64,000 bases of DNA from Rapana venosa (taxonomy: Eukaryota > Mollusca > Gastropoda > Neogastropoda > Muricidae), in NCBI GenBank assembly GCA_028751875.1, contig CM054145.1, forward strand, positions 10,227,952-10,291,951. The letters are read 5' to 3'. A program made the position numbers and the translations under genes. The notes below the pieces were generated by a model. The model was not told the DNA's origin, did no database searches, and saw only the letters and a list, made by a program, of their open reading frames with translations. Position 1 is the first letter of the stretch; each line of letters begins with the position of its first letter. Below, piece by piece: positions 20,162 to 29,727 of the stretch.

Positions 20162-20534
20162 CCTTCGGTTGGGTGGGCGGTCTGTCTTTCTATATCTATG
20201 TATCAGGATTTATCCATGTATCTATCTACGTCTGTTGTGTGTGTGTATGTATATGTATGTATGTCTGTGTGTATGTCTTTCGGTCGGGTGGGCGGTCTTG
20301 TCTATATCTATGTATCTGGATCTATCCAATTTTCTATGTATCTTATGTCTGTCTATGAATTTATGTGTATCTATCCATGTATGTACGTGTCTGTATGTCT
20401 ATCTTGTTTGTATGTATGTGTCTATCCATCTATCTGTCTGCCTATTTATCTATCTATCCATCCGTCTATCCATCCATCTATTTTGTATTATCTGTCTATC
20501 CGTCTATCTATCCCTCTATCTTGTATGTATGTAT
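20125..20534 (+). repeat. TATG/TATC/TCTG microsatellite
   Basis: Imperfect tetranucleotides (TGTATGTATGTC, TCTATCTATCCATCC) run for about 400 bp. Overlapping open frames rich in Y, V, S and L are artefacts. Confidence 0.9.
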
Positions 20535-21510
20535 GATAATAATAATAATAATACATGGAATTTACATAGTGCTATATCTTGCAACAAAACAAATCAAAGT
20601 GCTTTCATTCATCCTACTCATTCAAATGCAGCATTTCTTTTTATTACAAGTTCAAATGTAGACACACACGCACACCCACACATTAAGGTTTACACTCCAG
20701 CAGGGTGATGGGTTTTGGCTGTTGAGGGCAGGGACAAAAATGAAATGGAACAAGAGGGGAGAATCTTAGCTTTGAAATAAATGTGTCTTGAGGCCGGATT
20801 TAAAAGCGTCATAAGAAGGCTTTTGGCGAAGGGAGAGAGGGAGGTCATTCCAGATCAATGGACCAGAAACAGAGAAAGAGCGACGGCCAACGATGGACTG
20901 GTTGAATCTAGGTATTCGTAAACACAAGGAATCTGCAGCAGAGCGGGGAAAACGAGAAGGAGTGTACAGATGAAGACATTCACATAGGTAGGAAGGTGCT
21001 GTTTTATGGAGGCATTCGTAACAGAGGGTACCGATCTTATAGTTTACTCTCTGTGGCACAGGCAGCCAGTGGAGAGATCAGAGAGGAGAAATGTGCTCAG
21101 ATTTTTTTCTTTCTGAGGACTAGGCGAGCTGCAGAGTTGTGTATATGTTGAAGGGAGTGGATAGATGATGCTGGCAGACCAGACAAAAGAGAATTGCAAT
21201 AGTCCAGACGTGAGAGAATGAGAGACGTGACTAGTTTGGATGTTGCATCAGTGGACAGGTACTTTCGAACTGCACTGATGCGCCGCAATTGATAGTAGCA
21301 TGACTGGCAGTTTGGGTGATGAATTTTTGCATGGAGAGTGTTGTCTATAACGACCCCTAGATATTTCATAGCAGTAGATAGAGGGACAGACGTATTGCCG
21401 AATTCTATTGAAGCTGTTGTGATGGAAGAGAGTTTGTGTTTGGTCCATACAAGCATGGCTTCGGTTTTATCTGCATTTAGCTGTAACTTACAATTTTGGA
21501 TCCTGGGCTT
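20535..21510 (-). mobile_element. LINE-K, 5'-truncated copy (C-terminal half of RT protein, 3' UTR, tail)
   Basis: On the - strand the first frame reads QNCKLQLNADKTEAMLVWTK, KYLGVVIDNTLHAKIHHPNC and LVTSLILSRLDYCNSLLSGL up to ARLVLRKKK. A second frame reads PQRVNYKIGTLCYECLHKTA to GPLIWNDLPLSLRQKPSYDA and a final LKTHLFQS stop. KLxxNxxKTE, KYLGV and LDYCN are hallmarks of CR1/Jockey-like LINE reverse transcriptases after the catalytic core. The two frames are separated by one base at a poly-T run near 21100. The FADD-containing core and the endonuclease are absent. The 3' end is a reversed (TAA)n tail at 20535-20552. Confidence 0.85.
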
Positions 21511-21511
21511 T

Positions 21512-21978
21512 ATCACAGTTCTTGATTAAACCATTGACGCTGGGGGCAACAGCAAGGTGAGAGTCTGTATGACCAGTGGCTTTCCCACTCATGGAATTCC
21601 ACTTTACAGCTTAGTCTTTAGTGATCGACTATGACTGACTAGGAGGCTTGACTCGCACAGGCCTTATGTGCTGCAGCTCTGGGGGATGGTTGGCCTTTGG
21701 AGAACATCTCCAACGCTGACTGTCCTTATGCCCACTTGGCCGAGAGAGTGGGAATGTAATGTGGGCAAGGCATCTCCACTATAATCAATTTTCTGCCCAG
21801 TTTCCAAAACAGCAGCTGCCTATTTTGGCGAGGTACTTGAAAAGAGCCATACACGCAAACTTCTCATCCGGTGTACTTCCTATCTCACAGTGATTCCCAG
21901 GTGGGATGAGTGAGTCAGGGTGCATGTTCTGGGTGACCCGCAGAGTTAAGCTGAGGAACGCACAACAGCAACAACAGC
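21512..21978 (+). repeat. Repeat H, long copy
   Basis: CAGTTCTTGATTAAACCATT, TGACCAGTGGCTTTCCCACT, GGGCAAGGCATCTCCACTAT and the distal segment (GGCGAGGTACTTGAAAAGAG to AACGCACAACAGC) form one unit. The first part recurs at 52895-53230 and the second at 19110-19290. It abuts the truncated 5' edge of LINE-K exactly. No protein is encoded. Confidence 0.75.
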
Positions 21979-21994
21979 AACAGCAATCACTCAC

Positions 21995-22109
21995 AACTGG
22001 CTAAGATCGACGTCTGTCAAGGCATCCAAGACCACCATGAGCTGGTCCTCGTTCTTGTCGAAGCCGTATTCATCGAGACTGTTCGTGATGTCCGTCTTCA
22101 CCCCAGATC
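21995..22109 (-). CDS. Unrecognised cysteine-rich protein, internal exon
   Basis: A 115-nt exon has acceptor GTTACCAG and donor TT|GTGAGT. With one carried base it reads GSGVKTDITNSLDEYGFDKN, then EDQLMVVLDALTDVDLSQ, leaving two bases for the next exon. It has no cysteine. The acidic stretch DEYGFDKNEDQLMVVLDAL superficially resembles an EF-hand-like helix-loop pattern, but the D-x-D-x-D-G loop spacing is not present. It links in phase to exons on both sides. Confidence 0.82.
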
Positions 22110-22124
22110 CTGGTAACAGTATAC

Positions 22125-22420
22125 TTATTTATTTATTTATCTATACAATATACTTATTTATTTATTGATCTATACAATAAACTTATTTATTTATTGATCA
22201 ATACAATATACTTATTTATTTATTTATCTATCTATATATTCGACTCTTTAGGGTCAGGGAAGGTAAAGCAGCGAGGGAGAGGAGATGGGCGCCGCCCTCA
22301 ATATGCTGGCCCTAGAGAAGTGGGTCTCTGATGCCTCGCTCCCCTACGACCTTATAGGTTATGGGACTCCTTTACCTTACCTTATATTCGACTTATTTAT
22401 TTATTTATCTTTCTATGTAT
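22125..22420 (+). repeat. (TTTA)n-rich tract
   Basis: CTTATTTATTTATT with ATACAATATA spacers, repeated about four times, is interrupted by the SINE-B insertion described separately. Confidence 0.85.
22246..22382 (+). mobile_element. SINE-B, 5'-truncated copy with target-site duplication
   Basis: The copy begins inside the family body (CTTTAGGGTCAGGGAAGG) and ends ATGGGACTCCTTTACCTTAC. It is flanked by the perfect 11-bp direct repeat TATATTCGACT at 22235-22245 and 22383-22393. That is the hallmark of target-primed reverse transcription with 5' truncation. Confidence 0.92.
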
Positions 22421-22424
22421 TCGT

Positions 22425-22760
22425 TTATATCGAGAATAATGGAATAACCACTCATGTGCTTTAAAAAAAAAATTACATCCAGTCCCCGTGTGAATGCGGG
22501 TTTTTGTCAATTTTCTCATCCGTTCACAATGGCCTACTCTTTTCGAACAGTGGAACAGGATTTAACGTGTGCGCAAGATGTTCTGCGTGTGTTCGCACAC
22601 GGGGCTTCGGTTTATAGTCTCATCCGAAGGACTTTTGGGGAGAGTGGAGTCTGTGTTGATGTGAGCTCCAGGTGACAAATCCCCTTAAACGGGATTCGAA
22701 CCCGGGTTGTCAGATTGCGAGCGCAATGTTCTAACCACTAGGCTGTCCCGTCTCCCATTA
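22425..22760 (-). mobile_element. SINE-C, full-length-like copy with tRNA-like head
   Basis: On the - strand the head reads GGGACAGCCTAGTGGTTAGA (box A) and CCCGGGTTCGAATCCCG (box B). The body carries AAGTCCTTCGGATGAGACTA, then the reverse of TTCGCACACGGGG and ACAATGGCCTACTC, and the tail CATGAGTGGTTATTCC. This is the reference copy for family C. Confidence 0.88.
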
Positions 22761-22779
22761 GCTGATCCTGCTTCCTGCT

Positions 22780-23313
22780 TGAAGTTGTGAATGAGTCTTT
22801 TCTTCCTTCCTTTCTTCCTTCCTCCTCCGATTCCTTCCTTCCTTCTTTTTACGTGTGCGTGTAAGGCCTTTGACAAAAAAAATATAAGTACTTTTGTGTT
22901 TGGTATTACTGGACGTTAGAAATCAGCTTTGCACTGACGGATTTTATTATTATCATTATTGTTATTATTATTAAATTTGACCCTAATCTGCAGCTATGAA
23001 CTGTGGAGCATAAGTAAAGTCAAGTCAAAATTATCTTTATGCAGGGGAAAGATTAAGATAACACAACCTTTTTTCTTTTTTTCAACCCTGCCTTCACCAA
23101 AAAACCCCCAACCCCTCAAGAACATTGACTTGTAACAACAAACAAAAGACGATGTTGAAAAATAAAATCTTATGTTAAAAAGACCATCCCCCCCCCCCCC
23201 CCCCCCCTTTAAAAAAAAAAAAGAAGGTAAATCCAGACCTCACAATATAAGATAAAAACAAACCCAAGACAAGTACAATATGTGCTCCATTCAGATAGAC
23301 AAGTAAGCAAAAC

Positions 23314-23345
<32 letters not shown>

Positions 23346-23470
23346 CACACACACACAAACCCAGAACAACTAGGGTAAGAATAATAGTTTATACAGCAAC
23401 CAGATGTAAAGTAGCCTCAATAGTAAGGAAATGGCATCTAAATCTGTCCATCAGAGATGTGAATTTTTTT
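22780..23470. other. Intron sequence with long C-runs
   Basis: TTCCTTCC-type stretch at 22800-22850, a C-run of about 20 bp at 23188-23207 followed by poly-A, and a C-run of about 32 bp at 23313-23344 followed by (CA)n. Otherwise unremarkable. Confidence 0.6.
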
Positions 23471-23477
23471 TGGCTGC

Positions 23478-24318
23478 CTCATCTTCTGTAACGTCCCCCG
23501 TCCTACTGTTCCCACGCCGCTCATTCCAATCTCCCCGCCAAAGCAGTACCCAGATTTGTTATGTCTCATCCTCAGGGTCGGAAGTCCACAGGGAGCCCAT
23601 CACTATCAGGCCGCCGTTGGGCCACCAGCCAGAGGGGCCCTGCACTGCTGCTGGGTCACTTTGGTGGTGTTCAGTGGTGCCTGTTTTGAGCTAACATACG
23701 CAGGACACCACCTACTAAGCCCCTTACTAACGACAGTATTAGCTCAGTCGCGGAGCCAGACTGAGTGAGTTGCCCACCCCAAGTGGCAACCACCACAACG
23801 TCCCTCCAACGACCGTCCCCCGCGAACCTCCAACCCCAAAGGCTTTGACACAAACTCACCACAGGCACAGAAGTGTATGGGCAAACCGAATCTGAGGTCA
23901 CCATGAGACCAGAGAAACTGGGACCACCGAATCAGAGGCAATTTTTTTATTGCATGATGATCAATGACAATGAGGATGACGTAATGATGCTGCTGTGGAA
24001 GTGCATATGCTTTGAGACTACTTGACAGGGTTGTACTCTACGCTTACTATCATAATATATCCCGGCGTCAACCGGGCCCGAGAGATACAGACACCTGCAG
24101 TATTGGTCAGGTAATTTGAGCAACACTCTCAAACTCGCATCCGTTAAGTGGATGAAGCTCGACTGTGTGGTCCCAGTCTTCCCACTGAGCCCACAGCACA
24201 CTCACTCTGGGTAGGAGCCGGCCTGAGTCCGAAAAATCCCTATGACTCTTATGGGAATCGAACCCGCGACCTTCCAGTCCGTAACCCAAGGCGCTAACCA
24301 CTGCGCCATGGCGGCTGG
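23478..24318 (-). mobile_element. Element E, uninterrupted copy (about 840 bp, tRNA-headed)
   Basis: On the - strand it starts CCATGGCGCAGTGGTTAGCG, with box B GCGGGTTCGATTCCCATA, then passes GGCCCGGTTGACGCCGGGAT, TGGTCTCATGGTGACCTCAG, GACTGAGCTAATACTGTCGT and GGTGGTGTCCTGCGTATGTT, ending near GGAACAGTAGGACGGGGG. It shows how the split copy at 4528-5848 joins. No protein is recognisable. A tRNA-like head on an element of this length is unusual. Confidence 0.82.
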
Positions 24319-25285
24319 TGAGATTGATAATCTTTATTCCCAAGGGTTCGAGATAAGTAATGATATAGATAGTGAATAAAAGATCGATTGATAATCCTTA
24401 TTCCCAAGGGTTACAGATAAGTATTGATATAGACAGTGAATAAGAGATCGATTGATAATCTTTATTCCCAAGGGTTACAGATAATTATTGATATAGATAG
24501 TGATTAAGAGAGATTGATCATCTTTATTCCCAAGGGCTACACATAAGTAATGATATAGTTAGTGATTAAGAGAGATTGATAATCTTTATTCCCAAGGGCT
24601 ACACATAAGTAATGATATAGATAGTGATTAAGATAGTGATTAAGAGAGATTGATTGATCATCGTTATTCCCAAGGGCTACACATAAGTAATGATATAGAT
24701 AGTGATTAAGAGAGATTGATCATCTTTATTCCCAAGGGTTACAGATAAGTATTGATATAGATAGTGATTAAGAGAGATTGATTGATAATCTTTATTCCCA
24801 AGGGCTATACATAAGTAATGATATAGATAATGAATAAGAGAGATTGATAATCTTTTATTCCCAAGGGCTACACATAAGTAATGATATAGATAGTGATTAA
24901 GAGAGATTGATTGATAATCTTTATTTCCAAGGGTTACAGATAAGTATTGATATAGATAGTGATTAAGAGAGATTGATAATCTTTATTCCCAAGGGCTACA
25001 CATAAGTAATGATATAGATAGTGATTAAGAGAGATTGATTGATCATCTTTATTCCCAAGGGTTACAGATAAGTATTGATATAGATAGTGATTAAGAGAGA
25101 GTTGAATGATATAGAATCTTTATTCCCAAGGGCTACACATAAGTAATGATATAGATAGTGATTAAGAGAGATTGACTGATAATCTTTATTCCCAAGGGCT
25201 ACACATAAGTAATGATATAGATAGTGATTAAGAGAGATTGACTGATAATCTTTATTCCCAAGGGCTACACATAAGTAATGATGTA
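24319..25285 (+). repeat. 60-64-bp intronic minisatellite
   Basis: About 16 units contain GATAATCTTTATTCCCAAGG, a GGCTACACATAAGTAATGAT or GGTTACAGATAAGTATTGAT variant, and ATAGATAGTGATTAAGAGAG. Two unit types are interspersed, differing in the CTACACAT/TTACAGAT segment. It begins directly at the tRNA-like head end of element E. Confidence 0.93.
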
Positions 25286-25400
25286 GTTGTTTTTCTCACC
25301 CGGCCCTTGCACTCAGAAGGGAGAGACACACACAGACAACACAACAACAAGAGAGACAGACAGACAGACAACAACAACAAATAAACAAAAAACCCCATAC

Positions 25401-25638
25401 CACAAAACTGGCTAGGGTACGGCGTTTTGGGTCCCTCTTCCTTGTAACATTCGAAGATCGCTCTCGACTGTTTGTCCTTGGTGAACTTGTAGGCTTTGAG
25501 GTCCAGTTTGAAGGACTCGGACTTGTCCATCACGCTGACCAGCGAGTTACTGATGCTGGCCGTGAACAAATCCTTGAAGGTGTAGTTTCCAAGCTGGGTC
25601 TTGAACGGCTCGGCAGTCGGGTCGTTTTTCTCCACGTA
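25401..25638 (-). CDS. Unrecognised cysteine-rich protein, most upstream exon found
   Basis: A 238-nt exon lies between a CCCTCTCTTGCAG acceptor and a TTTTGTG|GTATGG donor. It reads YVEKNDPTAEPFKTQLGNYT, FKDLFTASISNSLVSVMDKS, later AYKFTKDKQSRAIFECYKEE and GPKTPYPSQFC. It starts in phase 0 and leaves one base. It contains an N-glycosylation sequon (NYT) and two cysteines. Having an acceptor, it cannot be the first exon, but no further exon was found upstream between 25640 and the N gap, where the sequence is satellite and telomere repeat. The gene is therefore incomplete in this assembly. Family not recognised; secreted location is inference. Confidence 0.82.
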
Positions 25639-25679
25639 CTGCAAGAGAGGGTGGGTGGTTGGGTATTTATTTAGTTAGT

Positions 25680-25895
25680 TATTCTTTTATATCGAAGATA
25701 ATGGAATAAGTACTCATGTACTTTTTTTTTACATCCAGTCCCCGTGTGTATGCGGTTTTGTAAATTTTGTCATCTGTTCCCACCGGCACACAATGGCCTA
25801 CTCTTTCGAAAAAGCAGAACAGGATTTAACGCGTGCGTAAGATGTTCTGCATGCGTTTGCACACGGGGCCTTGGTTTATAGTCTCATCCGAAGGT
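25680..25895 (-). mobile_element. SINE-C copy 4 (headless)
   Basis: ATATCGAAGATAATGGAATA, ACATCCAGTCCCCGTGTGTA, ACACAATGGCCTACTCTTTC, TTGCACACGGGGCCTTGG and ATAGTCTCATCCGAAGG occur in family order. It ends directly at G-rich sequence. Confidence 0.8.
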
Positions 25896-25980
25896 GGTGG
25901 AGGGGGGGGTTGAGGGGGGGGGGGGGGGTGTGGGGGGGGGGGGGGGGGTGGGGGGGGTGTGTGGAGGGGGCGGGGGAAGT
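25896..25980 (+). repeat. Poly-G/GT-rich run
   Basis: About 80 bp are almost only G with a few T and A. They form the left border of the trinucleotide satellite. Confidence 0.85.
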
Positions 25981-26019
25981 CAGTGATGATACGTTTATGA
26001 TTGGTTGTTTTTTTAAACG

Positions 26020-26437
26020 TTGTGGTGGTGGTAGTAGTAGTAGTAGTAGTGTAGCAGTAGCGGTAGTAGTGGTGATAGTAGTAGTGGTAGCAGTCGTAGT
26101 TGTAGTAGTAGAAATATCAGTAGCAGCAGCAGTAGTAGTGGTAGTAGTAGATGTAGTATTAGTGGTAGTAGTAGTCGTACTAGTAGTAGAATTAGTAATA
26201 GTAGTCGTCGTAGAAGTAGTAGCAGTAGTAATAGTAGCAGTAGTGGTAGCAGCAGTAGTTGTAGCAGTAATAGTCGTCGTCGAAGTAGTAATAGTAGTGG
26301 TGATGGTGGTGGTAGTAGTAGTGGTGGTGGTGGTAGTAGTAGTGGTGTTTGTAGCAGTAGTATTATAGTAGTAGTAGAAGTCGTAGTGCTAGTACTTGTA
26401 GTAGAGGATCAGAAGCAGCAGCAGCAGCAGCAGGAGC

Positions 26438-26469
<32 letters not shown>

Positions 26470-26666
26470 CTGAAGCAGTAATAGTCGTCGTCGAAGTAGT
26501 AGTAGCAGCAGTGGTGGTAGTAGTAGTAGCAGCAGACAGCAGCAGTAGTAGTAGCAGTAGAAGTGGTGGTAGTATAGTAGTAGATGTAGTATTAGTGGAA
26601 TAGTCGTAGAATTAGTAATAGTAGTTGTAGTAGAATATCAGTAGTAGTAGTAGTAGCATTAGGAGT

Positions 26667-26701
<35 letters not shown>

Positions 26702-28809
26702 TAGTAGTGGTAGTAGTAGTAGTAGCAGCAGCAGCATTAGTAGTAGCAGCAGTAGTAGTAGCAGTAGTAGTTGTAGCAGTAATGGTCGTCGTCGTAGTAG
26801 TAGTAGTAGTAGTAGTGGTAGTAGTAGATGTAGTATTAGTGGTGGTAGTAGAAGTCGTAGTAGTAGTACAATTAGTAATAGTAGCTGTAGTAGATCAGTA
26901 GTAGTAGTAGCAGTTGTAGTTGTAGCAGTAATAGTCGTCGTCGTAGTCGTAGTGGTAGCAGCAGCAGCAGCAGTAGTAGTAGTTGTAATAGGAATAGTCG
27001 TCGTCGTAATAGTAGTGGTTTTAGTAGTAGTAGTAGTGGTGGTGGTGTAGTAGTAGTGGAAGTAGTAGTGGTGGTTGTAGTAGTAGTAGTGGTGGTAGTA
27101 GTAGTGGTAAGTGTAGTAGTAGTGTGTAGTAGTGAGAAGTGTAGTAGTAGTGGTAATACTAGTGGTGTGTAGTAGTAGTAGTGGAAGAAAAGTGGTAGTA
27201 GTAGTAGTAATGGTAGTAGTAGTAGTGGTAGAAGTAGTGGTAGTAGTAGTGGTACCAAGTAGTAGTAGTGGTGGTGGTGGTAGTAGTGGTAGAAATAGTA
27301 GTAGTGGTTGTAGTAGTGGTAGCAGTAGTGGTAGTAGTAGTTGTAGTAGAAGTAGTGGTAGCAGCAGCAGCAGCAGTTGTAGCAGTAATAGTCGTCGTCG
27401 TAGTAGTGGTAGTGGTGGTGGTAGTAGTAGAAGTAGTAGTAGATGTAGCATTCGGAGTAGCAGTAATAGTAGCAGCAGCGGCAGCAGTAGTAGTAGTCGT
27501 CGTCGGCGTAGTAGTAGTAGCAGTAGTGGTAGCAGTTGTAGTAGTAATAGTCGTCGTCGTCGTCGTAGTAATAGTGGTGGTAGTAGTAGTAGAAGTAGTG
27601 GTAGTACTAGTTGATGTAGTATTAGTGGTAGTAGTAGTAGTACTAGAAGTAGTGGTAGTAGAATAAGTAATAGTAGTTGTAGTAGAAGATCAGTAGTAGT
27701 AGTAGTAGTAGTAGCAGCAGCGGCAACAGCAGTAGTCGTAGTAGTAGCAGTAGCGGGAGCGCAGCAGCAGGGGTTGTAGCAGTAGTGGTATGTATGGTAG
27801 TAGTAGTAGTGTGTAAGAGTGATAGAAGTAGTGGTAGTTAATAGTAGTAGTTGTAGTGGAGGTGGTAGTAGTAGTTGTGGTAGTGGGGAGTGAAGTGGTA
27901 GATGTAGTAATTTAGTAGTGGTAGTAGTTTAAAAGTGGGGAGTAATAGTAGTGGTTTGTAGTGTAGTGGTTGTAGTAGTGGTTGGTGGTGGTTTGTAGTG
28001 GTAGTGGTTAAAAATCCCTGGTAGAAGTAGTAGTACCAGTTGTATCACTAGTAGTAGTAGTAGTAGTAGTAGAAGTGTGGTAGTAGTAATAGTGGTAGTA
28101 ATAGTAGTGGTCGTTTGTGGTAGTTTGTAGTGGTGGTAGTAGTAGTAGTGGTGGTAGTCGGAAATGTAGTGGTAGTATAGTAGTATAGTTGTAGCACTAG
28201 TAGTAGAGTGGTAATAGTAGAAATTGGTGGTGGTAGTAGTGGTAGAAGTAGTGGTGGGTGGGTAGTAGTAGTGGTGGTGGTAGTAGTGGTGGTGGGAGTA
28301 GTAGTGGTAGTAGTAGTAGTAGTGGAAGTAGTAGTGGCAGTAACTAGTGGTAGTAGTAGTGGCAGTAGTGGAAGAAGTATTGGTTGTAGTAGTAGCGGTA
28401 GTTGTAGTAGAATTAGTAATAGTAGTTGTAGTAGAATAGTAGTGGGAGTTTCTAGTGGGTGTAGTAGCAGCAGTATTTAGTAGTCGTAGTATAGCAGTAG
28501 TGGTAGTAGCAGGGGTTTGTAGTGTTTTTAGCAGTAAAAAGTCGCCGTCGTCGTCGTCGTGTAGTTTGTGGTAGAAGAAGTGGTAGTAGTAGTGATGGTG
28601 GTAGAAGAGGTGGTGGTAGTAGTTTGTAGTGGTAGTAGTAGTAGTGGCGGTAGTAGTAGTGGTGGTGGTAGTAGTGGTGGTGTGGTGGTGGTAGTAGGGA
28701 GTGGTGGTAGTAGTGGGTTTTTGTAGAAGTACTGGTAGGTAGTGATGGTACTAGTGTAGTAGTGGTAGTAGTAATGGTGGTGGTGGTAGTGGTGTTGGTA
28801 GTAGTAGTG

Positions 28810-28841
<32 letters not shown>

Positions 28842-29696
28842 TGTGGTAGTAGTAGTATTTTATTTATTTATATTTATTCTTTTATATCGAGGATAATGGA
28901 ATAAGCACTTATGAGTTCCTACCGGCACTCAATGGCCTACTCTTACGAAAAGCGGAACAGGATTTAACGTGTGCACAAGATGTTCTGCGTGCGTTCGCAC
29001 ACGGGGCCTCGGTTTATAGTCTCATCCGAAGGACGTGGTATTAGTAGTGGTAGAAGTATTTGTAGTAGTAGTGGTAGAAGTAGTTGTAGTAGTTGTTGTT
29101 GTAGTAGAAGATCAGTTGTAGTAGTAGCAGTAGTGGCAGCAACACCGGCAGTAGCAGTAGTCGTAGTAGTAGCAGCAGGAGTTGTAGCAGTAATAGTCAT
29201 CGTCGTAGTAGTACTGGTAGCAGCAGCAGCAGTAGTAGTTGTAGCAGTAATAGTCGTCGTCGTAATAGTCGTCGTCGTCGTAGTAGTAGTAGTGGTAAAA
29301 GTAGTGATAGTAGTAGTAGTGGTGGTAGTAGTAGTAGTGGTGGTGGTGGTGTTAGTAGTAGTGGTAGTTAGTGGTAGAGTTTGGGTTTTAGTAGAGTAGT
29401 TTGGTAGAAGTAGTCGTGGGAGTGGTGTAGAAGTAGTGGTAGTAGTAGTGTGGCAATAGTAGTAGTAGTGGAGTGGTAATAGTTGTGGTGGTGGTGGTAG
29501 TAGTAGTGGTAGTAGTAGTAGTGGTAGTGGTGGTAGTAGTGAAAGTAGTAGTGGTAGTACTAGTGGTGGTAGAAGTAGTAGTAGAATTAGTAATAGTAGT
29601 TGTAGTAGAAGATAGGAGTAGCAGCAGTAGTAGTAGTCGTAGTAGTAGCAATAGTGGTAGCAGCAGCAACAGGAGTAGTATATGTTGTAGCAGTAA

Positions 29697-29727
<31 letters not shown>

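Noticed and set aside
20130..20708. Tyr/Ser/Leu-rich open frames
   Set aside because: They are translations of a TATG/TATC microsatellite and of the LINE-K tail.
22685..22755. Possible tRNA gene on the - strand
   Set aside because: Box A and box B are present but no proper anticodon arm and acceptor stem form, and the same head starts other SINE-C copies.
26612..27451. Long Leu/Thr-rich open frame on the - strand and Val/Ser-rich frames on the + strand
   Set aside because: They are translations of a triplet satellite that lacks stops in several frames; there is no start context, splice site or amino-acid pattern beyond the repeat.
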